A stretch of DNA of 64,000 bases, from assembly GCA_013399695.1 (NCBI GenBank), contig VXAU01003549.1, positions 1,114,694-1,178,693 of the forward strand. Reading direction: 5' to 3'. This document shows, one piece after another, positions 23,375 through 35,476 of the stretch. The stretch comes from Formicarius rufipectus. Taxonomy: Eukaryota > Chordata > Aves > Passeriformes > Formicariidae. A model generated the notes under the pieces. The model had not been told where the DNA came from, did no database searches, and worked only from the letters and a program-made list of their open reading frames with translations. The translations under genes and the position numbers were made by a program. The first letter of the stretch is position 1. Every line of letters begins with the position of its first letter.

Positions 23375-26115
23375 TTGGTTTTAATTTAAATTCATGTAAC
23401 TTCTGTGTAGATGAGGCCTATGGCTTGCCATTTTGCAGCAATGGTGAATTTATAGCATATGTGCTCCAAATGGACTATCATGAAAATTCTCTTGGTATTT
23501 GCTCCAAGTCCAGTTCCAGCTGTCGGTGGAGATGGAGGAGCAGAATAGACTGCTCACATGGCCTCCCATGTAATGCAGATTGGATCTATTGTCAGTCAGA
23601 TGGACTGGTGGTGTGGGAGCAGTGTGAAGCCAGTTCTTTCACTACATGGTGTGTAAAGCAATGAGGCAGACAAAAGCTGGATTTAAATTAGGGAATATTT
23701 CTGCCAAATTTCATTCTCTGAAGCAGAGAAAACATTTAATGTGTCTGGCAATGTTTATTCTGTGCACAATGTTCTAGCTGGTCATAAAAGAAAAGCTATG
23801 TTTGAACATTACCTAGAAACTTCATCATATTCTGTGGAGATGAGAGACCATGATTCCATCATGATCTGAAAAGATAATAGGCTGAGAAAGCAGATGGAGT
23901 TTGGCAAGAAAACAAGATGACAAGAGAAAAAGACAAAAAAATGTTTCTTTTCCATTAGGTAGGAATTACCAGTTACAATCACAGCAAAATCTTATCTGCC
24001 TCAAAGGCTCCATTTTGAAAGTCCTTGGTGTCCTCAATGTCCTGCTCAATGGTTGGAGGCTTCCCACTTTGGGCTTTTGCTGTGTTCAGAGAAGAGTAAG
24101 ATCTGAATGGCTGAAAAATTATGTGCTGCTCATGCAATAACTGCATGTGCAAGAAAATAAAAGAATTTCTTGCCTGTGCACAGTGGGTATCTGCTGATAA
24201 GTAGGCAGAACTCTCATTGCATGCATATTGGCCCATTGAAAATTTGGCCCTGAATTCTACTGGTGAAGTTCAGCTTGTCTTTATCATGACTTTTCAACTG
24301 TGTCCTCTTAGAGGTTTGTCTTGAATTATACATTACCTTGTCAGAAATAGAAGACAGTGTTAAAAGTAATCCAAAGAAATAATACTAGACCATTTTTAAT
24401 CCAAATGATTGAAGGAGCAAGTATCAGCTAATGTGAATGAAAACATGACTGTGTAATCCAAGTAAGAAGAATGTCAAGAATAACAACTTTGTAACTAGAT
24501 TTGGAAAAATAAACAATGCTTTCCTTTCTTTTTGCATAATAAATATGATGTGGGTAGTTAAAAATAACATTTAAAAAATGCTGTAATGTGTTTTTATTTC
24601 TACTGGTTCAAAACAGCATTTGTTTCTTGAAATTAAATAGAATCTGATTGAGGTTCTGTCCTTGCAGAGACTTTCAGATACAAGGTAATGCATTGACTAC
24701 CCTATTGATATTGTAATTTTTCTAGTATACATAGAGATTCTCATATTGCAGGTTGCTGAGGCCCTTGATATTTCACAAATTTGGGATAATTAAGAATGTT
24801 TTCTGTGTCAGAACTATACTAATTGTGACTGTGTTGATGACATGCATCATTCTACTTAAATTGAAAATCTCTGCTTACTAAAGGAGTTGGACTCTGAGCT
24901 TAAGTCCTTGGTGACTGATTTGATTAGTCCATTTGAGTGAGAATAGGGCAACACAGGGGCTATGTTAATGGAACTTAAACAATAGGCCATCACTAATCAG
25001 AGACCTCAAGGTTGAAGTGAGGTTAATTGTTATGCGGGTGGTATTTGAAAAGAAGTGTTGACTGGTGTAATGCACTATGGGACTGTAGCATTTGAACATG
25101 CAGCCCTAAGGCCAGAGGTTTTGTTTAGTTTCCCAGTGAAATTTAAAGCTACATTATGTACATCTCTAAACAACAGCCTATATGCTACTGCCTTTTGATA
25201 CATCACAAGAGCAACTACTAATTGATAACAGAAATGAGCCCCCAGGCACTAAATTCAGATCCAAATGTGGTACTGGATTTAAATCCCTTTCTAAGCTTGG
25301 TGAGGTGGGAATTGATTGAGTTTTGATTAAGACCTTCATGAAATGCACATACAAGATTCAAACGACTGCTCTGCCCCCCAAAGTTTAGAAAATTGTAAAT
25401 TCAGTTTCAGTTTAGTCTTAGAGTGCACATTTGGGGGAAACATATGAGCCAACAACTACAGTGTCAATGCAAAAACATTTTGGCATAACTGAGAAGAACT
25501 GTTATTGATACTGCTGTACAGACATGGATTTATATCTCAACATGAATGGCACAAGTTTTAGCTAGTTTGCTGAGGAAACGCAGCTTGTATGAAAATGCTG
25601 ACCTTTCATCCATTCAGAAACTGTGAACCTGTAGAGACAGAAGTCTCAAACTTTGTGAAAAATAGCCTTATAGAAGACAGAGGTTCTTAATAGTCCAGCT
25701 GAAAGGGAGGCTGCAGACTTGGCAGACTTTAGATGTACTATATACATTACATTAGCCTGCAATTCAGTGCAATAGAAACAGATCTCGTAAACTGGATTGA
25801 TACGTGCTTAGGCTCCTTACAACTCCATTTCATGTGGTTCACAGGACTTATTTTTAATTAAATAGAGTTTGGACCTCTGAATTGAATGTCTCCACTGCAC
25901 ATGTGATGTAAACATTTCTGTAAGGAATGTATTAGCTGTGCACTGGAAGACTGGCTGATGGTGCAGTTCTCCTGGTTGTTTCTCAAGTACCGCTTGCAGC
26001 ACGGCTTTAGATTTCTCAGAAGGGATCTGGTTTGCAACCACGGACTGGTGGATGGAGCTCCTCTGGTGTGAATACTTTCAAGGACATGAATGAGATGAGA
26101 AAGAAAACCAGACCA
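23375..26115. other. Non-coding DNA, no gene recognised
   Basis: AT-rich DNA without a recognised repeat. Around 24,245 the words TTGGCCCTGAATTCTACT recall the left end of the palindromic MITE-like elements seen at 51.9 kb, but no second half is visible. Confidence 0.5.
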
Positions 26116-26123
26116 ACTGGGCA

Positions 26124-26142
26124 GGGGAGGGGAGGGCAGGGG
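26124..26142 (+). other. G-quadruplex motif
   Basis: G4-A-G4-A-G3-CA-G4: four runs of at least three G with loops of one or two bases. It is a purine-only block in AT-rich DNA. No promoter features are seen next to it. Confidence 0.7.
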
Positions 26143-26149
26143 AGCAACT

Positions 26150-27195
26150 CCAAAATCACTCAGGAATAAATATGACTATTGTTTCTTCCAAAATGTGGAA
26201 AATAATGACAAAGACAAGGGAAAAAGATTTTTACGTCTTTTCCTATCAAACTTTTATTTATTTTCTTTTTTCCCCAGAATGCAATTCTTTTTAGGAAGAC
26301 AGGTTTTCCAAATTTTCCATTTCTATGCATGTAGAGTAGTACAGGAGCAGGGGCAGGGAGAATGCGCCGGCACACATAAAAACCTAGTATGAGCATGGGA
26401 AACATAAGGACATTTTAACACAATCACATATGGAATTTACAAGGTCCTAAGTCATGAATAAGTGCCTTATTCACAGGAAGCCAATATTTTGATGTATTCC
26501 CATGGCAGAAACAAAATGATGGACAAGAAATGGATAGACACATAGTACACACTCCAGTTGTCCTTTGCAGTCACTGCCTTTCCCTAAAAAGAATCCTTTC
26601 TCTATTTTCATTTCTTCTATCTAAATAATCAGTCCTCCCAAGCATACCCAGTATTAGAAAAGTCTTTCCAATGTGATCAGAAGAGTCATTGGGTGCTGTA
26701 GATAGAGCAGCTGGGGGCCTTACAAAAACCAGAGATTCAAACTATTTTAGCATAGTATCCCACACACCAAATGACTACTTAAATGAAAGTTTAATTGCAA
26801 CCCCTAGGGAAGGATGGAGGAAGGGTCAAACTGTTAGACACATGTGCTTTGTTCTTTGTAACAAAAGGCTTTGATTGTAAGTAAATGAACTCTGAAAAAT
26901 AAAATGAAATTGTGTTTTGATGTTTGGGATATCAACTATAAGGGAGCAGGGGCACACAAAAGGAAACTAAGAACAAGTTAAAAAAAAATAAAGAGCAGTT
27001 TGTGATCTACTGCACTACGTATGTTTCCTTAAAAAATCCCACCAGTGTTCAAGATACCTGCTTATATTCTCTGGGCAAATTCAGGGCAAATTCAAATTGG
27101 TGGGGATTTGTTTACTTGCCTGTTTATTAAAGCTATTTGCAATGTTTTAAAAAAAAATTCACATTTTGGATAGTGTTCAAAGAGCCACAATTCCA
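26150..27195. other. Non-coding DNA, no gene recognised
   Basis: AT-rich DNA. Overlapping short frames on both strands only. Confidence 0.5.
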
Positions 27196-27199
27196 CTAG

Positions 27200-27265
27200 G
27201 ATAGAGTGTGCTCAGAGCTGTACAGAAGCAGAAATAGGGTCCTATTCTCAAAGAGCTGAATGTTC
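27200..27265 (+). repeat. Possible ancient LINE/SINE remnant
   Basis: GAGCTGTACAGAAGCAGAAATAG followed by TCCTATTCTCAAAGAGCTGAA resembles an old amniote repeat word order (gcgctgtacaaacacagaa...gtccctgccccaaagagcttaca). The match is by memory and short, so the family is not named. Confidence 0.35.
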
Positions 27266-27448
27266 ACAAAAGGGCCCAGCAGCCGACAGGTGGTTGCAGA
27301 CTGGTTTTCTCAACGAGCATCCAGCCCAGCCAAGCATGCCCTGCTGAAGGGTTGTTCCATTGAAGTCAAATGACAGTATTTTCAAGTTCAAATGACCTTG
27401 AAAATTGCAAGGGACATTTCTAACTGTGTGGAGCCACTTTCTTTCTGA

Positions 27449-27461
27449 AAAAAAAAAAAAN
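27449..27461. repeat. Poly-A tract ending in one N
   Basis: A homopolymer A run with one unresolved base at 27,461. It is an assembly uncertainty only. Confidence 0.85.
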
Positions 27462-27464
27462 ATC

Positions 27465-30400
27465 CTCTGCTTCCTGAAGACATGAAATCCTTCTCCCCTG
27501 CATAAGGCAGGTGGTAGGAGAAATGAGGAGAAAATGTGTGTGGCAGAATAGGTGGCTTGTTCTCACTGAGATTAAACCTTTCAGGTCCACCTTTTGCTCT
27601 GGAAACCACCCTTGCTTTGCATTCACACAGTCTCAGGGTAAGTCTGTCTTCCTTCTCTCTGTTGGGCTGTGAATTATCATTCTAAATATCATTATTGTTG
27701 AAGTTTACTCTATGCTTTTTTGCTCTGCCTATAAGTCCTGAGCTGACTTAGAAGCCATGGGTGCATTCAGGAAGACTTAGATGAGGTTGGTCATCCAATC
27801 AAGTGCCACTAACTTAACAACTATGGAGGTGCCAATTACATTTGTTTGGAAAGTATTATGCATTCCAGTCCCTCTATTTATGCAGTTCCACTTCTTTGGC
27901 TTTAAAGATGTATACAAACAAATGTTATCCATGGCAACTAATGGAATAAATACACTTTTTCTGGAACTCAGAACTGTCTCAGCTTTATAATATACAACAG
28001 TCCCAGTGCCAGAGCCTGAATTCACAAAGCCCTCTGTAAATAAGAAACACTTAGGACTGCCCTCTGTAGACCTCCCTTATTTTAAGTGAAAAATTTGGGG
28101 GTTAAGTTTCAATCTCAGCAGTTTTGCCACTTTTCCCTTGGCAGTGAATGAGGCACAAGCCATCTGCCATTGTTAGGCACCATGGCTGTTTTCACTACAG
28201 TCTGTGCCATTCCAGCCTTTAATCTCACTCATCATTCAGATCTGGGGATACCCAGCTCTTTGCCAGGAAAGGTTCTTGGAGTTGTCAATTCACTATCTAG
28301 TTCCATCTCATTACATGGTGAACTTCAACCTCTCCCAAAACTCCCATAGGATTCAGGGGGAGATCTGATAGTGCTAAAAAACTACATGACTGGGCCCATG
28401 TGCTCATGCTGGAAAGGGTGACAAGAGAGGCATTACATTTAACATCCTTAAATGAAAGAGGAATGCTACAGTGTATATGAGCCATGCCAAATACATGGTC
28501 CCCTTTCTACATTGTTTTCTTTTGCAAAAAGCTTCAAAATAGATTAATTTAAATGTTACAGATATCAGAAGTTTATTTAAGGATTTACTTTAATTTGGGG
28601 ATAATCAAAAATTTCAGTAATGTTACAACTTTTAAAAAGCAAATGTAACTTGAGAAAGATCCTTCTGATTTACAGCTGAGCTCTAAGTTTCCTCAGCACA
28701 CCACTCACCAGAGCTTTGATTCATTGTCTAATGTCAATAACAGCTTTCAGATGTTTAACTAAATATAAAAATTATCCTCTCTGATCTAGATACCTTTGTG
28801 GAGACTGGTTTCAGTAAATCATCTTACTTTTATACCAAAATCAACACAAGCCCAGTAATGAAATAATTTTTAGCCAATGAACCCTGTTTGTTGTTATTTT
28901 CTTTTGTCTCATCTCTCTGTGTTTCCAGGTGTTCCAAAACTCCTCACACTATATTAAGTAAGCCAGATTTAAAAATCCCTCCAAAACTACAGAGTGCACT
29001 CTATGCGATGATTTAGGGTTTTCAAATCAGCTTTCAAAGATGCCCTTTATTTCCCCATACTGCAATCTGTAAATTAAACAAGTTTTCCCTGAGGTGAAGT
29101 AAACTTGCACTGGACAGCAGAAATTGCTTAACGTGCCAATGTGCCTGCTATATGGCCAAAGTGTTTATTCAACAGAAGCTTGGACGACAGCCACCACATC
29201 AATGTCACAGCCTCTCAGCACATGTGAAGAAAATACATGTGATACATAGCAAATTAGGTGTCCTGCTCTAGAAGGAGTGGAATGGGATTGATTTGCCACT
29301 TTTAGCAATGCTCTTTTACTGTCAGCTTGGCTTTGAGAAAAGCATTAAAGATTCTTGTCACAGATGTTTCTTTCATAAACTGTTGTGGGAGAATGACATT
29401 CTGCAAAAATGGTTTACTACTCTGCTTTCTTCTCCTGGGAAAACAAAGTGCGCTAGTCAGCCCAGCCAAATGGGCTCAAGGAACGCTCTTCAGTTATACC
29501 ACAATAGCATTAAGGATCATGACATTTACAGAGCTGATCTTAGAAGCTCTCTTGGCAAATGTACAGTGTAGAGTTATTTATCCAAAGTGTGCGCCATTGA
29601 GGTTTTGTTTTGTTTTTTTTTGTTTTTTTTTTTTTTTTCCTTGCATTAGTTCAGTGGGGTAAAACTGGCCAGTTGGTTGTTCAAAACAGAGAAGATAAAA
29701 AGGACTGTGCTTACACACCGTGTATTAAGTGAATGGTTCACACTGCATTTGAGTAATTAATCACCTTTAAACAAAACAAAACAACAAAAAAAAAGGGAAA
29801 GAAAAAAAGAGGGGAAAATCTACTACAGTAGTTTACATATGAAACCTCACTTCAGTTTACTCTACATTACTGCACTGCATAAAATGTAGTTGCGAGATGA
29901 AATCGCTTTTTTGATCACAGAGTAAGTATTTGATCAAGGAAGCATAATTTTAATTGCTTACATCTAGCTAAAATAGATGAGAGAAGGGAAAGACAATAAA
30001 TCTATTATTTTTAGGTCATAAACTTTCCTTGAAAACATTTTGAGAATGCAGATTTTCTTACTAAAAGTCAAAAGGTTTTATATGAGCATTTGCCATGCTG
30101 TAAAAAAAAAAAAAGGGTTACTATAGTAACAGCAACATCATATAGAATCTATGAGTTGTAAAGCACATTCTGGAGAGAACAAGTTACCCACATATTACAT
30201 TAATTTCCATACTTTATATAAAGTTAAATAAGCAAAAAATTCCTATAATATCTAGGTTTTTCTCATTTTGGAATTTTTACTTAAAACAGTATTTTTTTCA
30301 CTATGCAGTCCTGTGTTTGCAGAACAGTTTAAAACCTAAGATTTTGGTGTTTCAAATGAACCTTTTGTTGTCCTCCATACAGCTCTCTAAGTTACTGAAC

Positions 30401-30500
30401 TAATTCCTGATGGAATAAAACACCACTAGCAAAACATGAAAGAAATTCCAACTTTGCTGTGATTATGAGCAGGATAAGTGTTTTGCAGAAAGGAGTATCT
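27465..30500. other. Non-coding DNA, no gene recognised
   Basis: AT-rich throughout. A T/TTTTG tract at 29,602-29,638 produces the poly-phenylalanine end of one open frame there. An A-rich patch lies at 29,769-29,818. No exon or repeat family recognised. Confidence 0.5.
29602..29638. repeat. T-rich / TTTTG low-complexity tract
   Basis: GTTTTGTTTTG followed by long T runs separated by single G. Low complexity. Confidence 0.9.
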
Positions 30501-30585
30501 CTTTGTGTTTGAACAGCACCCAGCACAAACCTCAACATGAGGTCCTGGGCTGCCCAGAAGTGCTGCTGCTGGGTAGGGGATGTTG
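30500..30585 (+). repeat. Possible ancient L3/CR1-like tail remnant
   Basis: TTTGTGTTTGAACAGCACCCAGCACAAA, then GAGGTCCTGGGCTGC and GTGCTGCTGC, follows the order of a very old amniote repeat end (acagcgcctagcacaatggggtcctggt...ggtgctac). The similarity is seen by memory and is low, so the limits are approximate. Confidence 0.35.
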
Positions 30586-30589
30586 CTGA

Positions 30590-33500
30590 ACTGGGTGTAA
30601 AGGAGCAGAGGTTTTTCCTAGGTCTTTTCCTAGGGCAGTGCTTAAATAACATCATCATTAATGGTTCCAAAGTGCATGAGGCTTGATATATAAAGAAGTG
30701 TTTACTAAGATAGGAGTGCTGTTTTGGCAGCAGCAAAATAAATCTATAGTAACTGCAGGCCTAGCTGCAAGGTGAATACTTAGAGGCGGGGTGTTAATTA
30801 GCAACATGTTGTACAGGTTTAGTAGAGTGATACACAGGTATGTAACAAATCGATGAGACTTGGTTTTCCCTGCTAAAGTCTAGCACACATCCATTCAAAA
30901 AATTGGTTAAGCAAAGGTAACTCAAAGTTTGCATAAGTGAAAATTCACTCTTTCCCTGCCTCACCTGCTGGAAATCTCAAAGTAACTCTCCATACTCCAG
31001 CTTCCAGAGCTGTACAGGTCTCCATCACCAGCTCTCTCAAAGAGTATCTTTCTTTCTATAAGATGCTGCTGCTTGTCTTGTTTTCAAAGGTACTGCTTGG
31101 TGTCCTGAAATAGGACAGTGAGAGACAGATTTTATTTAATTTGAAGCTGTGACCATGTGGTCCTGTCATTATGAACACAGTTATAGTGAAAATATATGTT
31201 TTAGTTTCTAAGCTGGCTTGATTCCCAGATTGCAATGTGGTAAGACTTTTGATTTGAGGTATTAATCAAATGACAAGAATTTCATGCAAGATTTGCTTCT
31301 ATAGAGGGCCCATGTAATCTATATCTTTCTTTTCTACACCATTAATGTATTCAGGGGAGACTTTTTTTTCCTCCATCTAAATGTCAACAAGTCTGATTAA
31401 GTGTAAGCAAGAAATCAGTGTTCCTTCTTCAGTAGTGTCTCAGCACAGAGAGGACTTTCCAGAGAAGACAGTGTCATCACTTTTAGACAGACTGTTTCCC
31501 AAAACCAGCATTTCTGGAATTCTGTGGCAGCTCAAGACCAGCTTTCTGACTGGGGGAAGGATGGCCATAGCCCACAAAACATACCCTTGGTGAAAGTATT
31601 CCCCAGCCAGAAAATCAGCCTATAACCACTTGTGAAATAGTTTCAGTGCACACTGACATAGCTCCTGGGGAGGAAGAGCAAACAATGGCCTGATTCCTCC
31701 CCATGTCTGCGGTGGGGGAGAAAGAGCAAAATGAGCATGTTCATTACTCATGACACGTGCATGCATGAGGTGGCAGCTGACAGTGTCTGACAAGCTGCAG
31801 TCACATGCCCCCAGCACAGTCCCCTTGCCGTGACAAGCCCCCCCAGCACATTGATAGGGTCCTGTGTGACTTTGCCATGTCAGGACAGACACCATCCCTC
31901 CCTCGCTGGCAAGCTTCGTGCCCCTGGTGGCACACATGGCACCGGGCGCTTGCACTTCACCCCATCACCAGAGCATGTGGCATGGGACTTTGAATAAAAA
32001 TAATCCCAGAGAAGTGATGAATGGTTAAAGTATGGTCCACGTGTTTCTACAAGGAAAAAAAAAAAAAAAAGAAAGAAAGAAGAGGATGAGACTACTGAGT
32101 GACATGTAAGCAATTAAGCTGGTTTTTCTCCTTGAGCATCAGGAGTAACACCAGGCTCTGAAAACCAAGCAAACAAAATGCTAACATTCTGCAGTTGATA
32201 AACCTGGAAGGAACATGATCACTACTCAGAAGTCCTTTTTCTTACCCTGTTTTGTTTATTTTATATAGTCTTTCCTTATCTATACACTGCCATTTCCTAA
32301 AAAAAAAAAATAAAAATGTGGGGCTATCAATCTTAAAATATTCTTGAAAGGATTTTGTTAAATTAGTGATCCAACACAGACACTGTCTGAAATTACTTTC
32401 TTGGTGCTACAATTTTGTCAGGTAACAAAAAGGGGAGGAAACATCTATTTTAAGACTTTTGAATGATGTCAGTGCTGAAAATAGTGTGGAAGCATCTAAA
32501 ATAATCTCAGTAATAATGTCTGTCTGGTTGCTTTTCTTTTATTAGTTTATTCCATCTTGTCTTAAGATTAATATTTGGTTAGCGCTTAACATAACACGAT
32601 GTTGATAGAAATGTTTGATCCTTCATTTAGAAAAACAGGGTCTAGTTTTAAATAAAGTAAAATGAATTCTGCAGGAACATTGAAAATATCCACAGATGTT
32701 GTAAATTGTCTTTAATGAAGTTCATAAACTTGAATTAAAGTCTCAAGTGGCTGTGTAGTTAGACTACAGTCATTCCTCTTTTCCTCTCCAAATGTTTATT
32801 CAGGCAGGATTTTCCTGAAGGTAACTTTCAGGAACAAATATTCTTTAGCTGAAGGTCCAAATCCTCACCTATTGGCCTGAAGATCATGCCTTGTACCAAA
32901 TTACTCATTATTAGGTATTAGTTATTTATTAATTTTCACAATTTCCCTTCTTGCAGTCTGCCTACACAAATAGCAGAATGTGAATTAAAAAAAAATAAAA
33001 TGTGATGAAACAGATACAAATACCTGGCAGTTGAACTTTGAAAGCTATGCAGTTGTTTACATATTTACTGCTGAGTCAATGAAGAAGAGACTGGGGAAAA
33101 AATTGCACGTGCAAGAATTTTCTTTCAAAACAGAAAGAAAAAGGGATAAATACAGCTGATAAATTGTTCACAATGAATGAGGTAAATATACATCTACCTC
33201 AACTGCATTATTTTTACAGTTAATGAAACCGGATTTCAAGTCTTTTTGTCATTATGTGTGCCTCTTGTTTTCTGTAAAGCACTGCATAGCTGTTGAGTGT
33301 AATGCTAGCTGGAAAACTAGCATAAACTCATAAATGATAGACGTCTATATTGTAATGAAAAGGTCCAACCAACTGATGATTGGGCATAATGCCATTCAAG
33401 CAGATGGGTCTGAACAGCAGCAGCGAAAACATCAAGTCCATCAAATGGAGATGTTGAGGCTGGGTACATTTCACAGCCAGGAACATTGAATGTTAAGACT

Positions 33501-33700
33501 GTGTAATTAGCAGAATATGACACTATTAAACCAGCTCTGGGCTAGATTAATTCTGAAAAATCTAATAAATACTTTCCACATTATGGAAGGAAGAGCCTGA
33601 AAAGATGCCCACCTTTACTAGGGTATGACAGATGGAAGTCAGGATTTCCAAGTTGAGAGTTTGAGGTTTACCTTTCAAGTAGATTCATAGCACAGTGCTG
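30590..33700. other. Non-coding DNA, no gene recognised
   Basis: AT-rich, with poly-A at 32,054-32,083 (followed by GAAA repeats) and at 32,299-32,310. 31,620-31,970 is GC-richer but unrecognised. A perfect hairpin ATGCTAG/CTAGCAT with an 8-base loop sits at 33,302-33,323. Confidence 0.5.
32054..32083. repeat. Poly-A / GAAA tract
   Basis: A long A run passing into GAAAGAAAGAAG. Low complexity. Confidence 0.9.
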
Positions 33701-33720
33701 AATTAAGGTATTTCCAAGGC

Positions 33721-33728
33721 TATATAAG
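33721..33728 (+). promoter_or_regulatory. Strong TATA box candidate
   Basis: TATATAAG in the GC-flanked context GGCTATATAAGGGC is a near-ideal core promoter word. A start site about 30 bases downstream (near 33,750) would put the ATG at 33,771 some 20 bases into the transcript. No CCAAT or GC box is obvious upstream. AT-rich DNA yields TATA words by chance, but GC-flanked ones are less common. Confidence 0.3.
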
Positions 33729-33770
33729 GGCAGACTCTTGCTTGTCTAAAAGGAATGGCATGCTGCTGCT

Positions 33771-33875
33771 ATGGAAGAGGCTGCTTCCCACAGGAAGGTC
33801 CCATCTAACAAGAAAAAAACTCTTCCTCCTGGCGAGCACTTGCTGAGTAGCATAGTGTCTGAACACAGCTCTTAG
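33771..33875 (+). CDS. Candidate short ORF, 34 residues, unknown function
   Basis: An ATG in good Kozak context (G at -3, G at +4; GCTGCTATGG) lies 50 bases after a TATATAAG box. It opens a frame of 34 codons ending in TAG. The peptide begins MEEAASHRKVPSNKKK, continues with a proline-glycine turn and ends in a serine-rich tail. It is hydrophilic, lysine-rich, has no cysteine, no membrane segment and no signal peptide. An ATTAAA poly(A)-type signal follows at 33,927-33,932, so promoter, frame and poly(A) signal make a compact unit of about 200 bases. I recognise no family. Frames this short are common by chance. The start context and composition are the only support. Confidence 0.2.
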   Translation: MEEAASHRKVPSNKKKTLPPGEHLLSSIVSEHSS

Positions 33876-34504
33876 TGATTAACGGTTAATTTGCTATACA
33901 TCATAATTTAGTCATCCAATAAGAGAATTAAAACAAGAAAATGTGACTTTAACTAAATGAATTGTGAAAATTATATCTGATAAACCCTACAGGAATTCAA
34001 ATTATGTTTCGATTCCATAAATTTGCTGCCCAAGAAACTGTGAATTGCTCTGATTTTCTAACACAAAACATATTTTCTATGAGATTAATGGGAAATGTGC
34101 ATTGTTTATAATAACTCAGATTTCATAAATTAGCAGTGATCATATTCTGGTTTCCATTTGCATGCTTAGTTTTTATGCCTCCCAGGGACACAGAAAAAAC
34201 TACTGCTCAGATCTCATTTAAAATGGCAAAGAAATGCACAGTTGCTTTGCAAGTGCCACCCTGCTCATTCTTGCTTGAAACAGGAGCTTCGCACTTTGCT
34301 TTTGGCACAAAAAGAGCTTTCCTGGAGAGGAACTAGCAAGAACAGTTTGAATGATACCTCTCTCTGCTGCACTGTCTATTGTCTAGCAACAAATCCCAAG
34401 GCCTTAATAAGCAAGTTATATTGAAACTCTATGAATAATCCCATGGGTAGTAAATTGAAGAGTACTTTGAAGAAGAAATTTAGTGCCCAGAGGCTGTATT
34501 GGTC

Positions 34505-34910
34505 AAGCTGGAGGAACCAGAGCTTTGTGTGCAGTCACGGAGCTTCAGCATTGTGGGAATAGCTGAGGCATGATGGAGAAGTTGCATAGGTGGAGTGGTG
34601 TGATGGATGCACACAAGCTCTTAAGAAGAAACATCAGTCTGGGGGTTTGCCTTGATGAGAAGCAGTGTGTCGGATTAATGGACATCCTGTGTAGGATGGG
34701 CAACAGACTGGGTGAAAGTTTGAGGGTCAGGAGGAGAAGAGAGGTCAGTGAGGGTGTCATCATGACAGTAGTGAGTTGCAGACCAACCAGTCATAGTAAA
34801 GTTGTGAATTAAGCCTCCTTTAAAGACCCTGGTTCTTAGGGGGGACTTCAAGGTTGATGACATCTGATAGAAGGCCAACAGTCAAACAGATTTCTGGAGG
34901 GTGTCAGGGT
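34505..34910 (+). mobile_element. CR1 LINE fragment, endonuclease part of ORF2, degraded
   Basis: Conceptual translation follows the CR1 endonuclease across frameshifts. Near 34,579 it reads KLHRWSGVMDAHKLLRRN (family: ...WSxxMDGYKLFRRD). Near 34,700 it reads MGNRLGESLRVR (family: ...ESLWVRIRG), and near 34,760 MTVVSCRP (family: VVGVCYRPP). In another frame near 34,837 it reads LRGDFKVDDI (family: LMGDFNHPDI). The nucleotide words 'cttaggggggacttcaa' and 'tttctggagggtgtcagg' agree with the region after the endonuclease SDH-like motifs. The N-terminal half of the endonuclease, the reverse transcriptase and the 3' UTR are all missing. Stops and frame changes show it is dead. The strand and order are clear, the edges approximate. 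Confidence 0.85.
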
Positions 34911-35456
34911 CACTTAGTATAAGGAAAATGAGGGACATGAGCTACAGTGAGAACTAAAAAGGTATCATCACTAAGAACAGTGACTAAAAAGAAAAAACAA
35001 AAAAGAAAATAAGTTTATTCCTCTCTATGTTTTAATGCCTTCCTCCTCCACCTCCAACATTTATGTATATCCTCAGTCATTTAATAGGCTTATAATTTCA
35101 CCATGGGAAAGCAAGACGATATAGCCACAGTGCACATTAATAGACCACTAATCACAAAGCAGCAAGAGTTTGGTTGACCTGAGGATATTCCAGCAAATGG
35201 TGAATATTTACATTTTTTTTTATTTGTATGGCATTAGGTTCACATGTAATTTTCAGAAGCAAAAGCCAAATCCTGGTCTTGCCCTAAATGACCTGTTGAA
35301 AATGAATTACATAGGCTGCTCTCAAAGGTGGTTTACAATTTAAGGTGGGATGTGACAAAAACAAACCTATCACAGCATGGTGCATTCTTTATGGATGATG
35401 GTATGTTAATATTAGTTTTTCTAGAAACTGGAAGCTTAAGAAACTACAGAAAATAG

Positions 35457-35476
35457 TTTTTTTTTTTTTTTTTTTT
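35457..35476. repeat. Poly-T tract
   Basis: Uninterrupted T homopolymer. Confidence 0.9.

Noticed and set aside
2433..27461. N runs at 2433-2436, 5288 and 27,461 as biological features
   Set aside because: They fall inside homopolymers and are assembly uncertainties.
34570..34812. 80-codon plus-strand frame as a small gene
   Set aside because: It is a surviving open stretch of a dead CR1 endonuclease.
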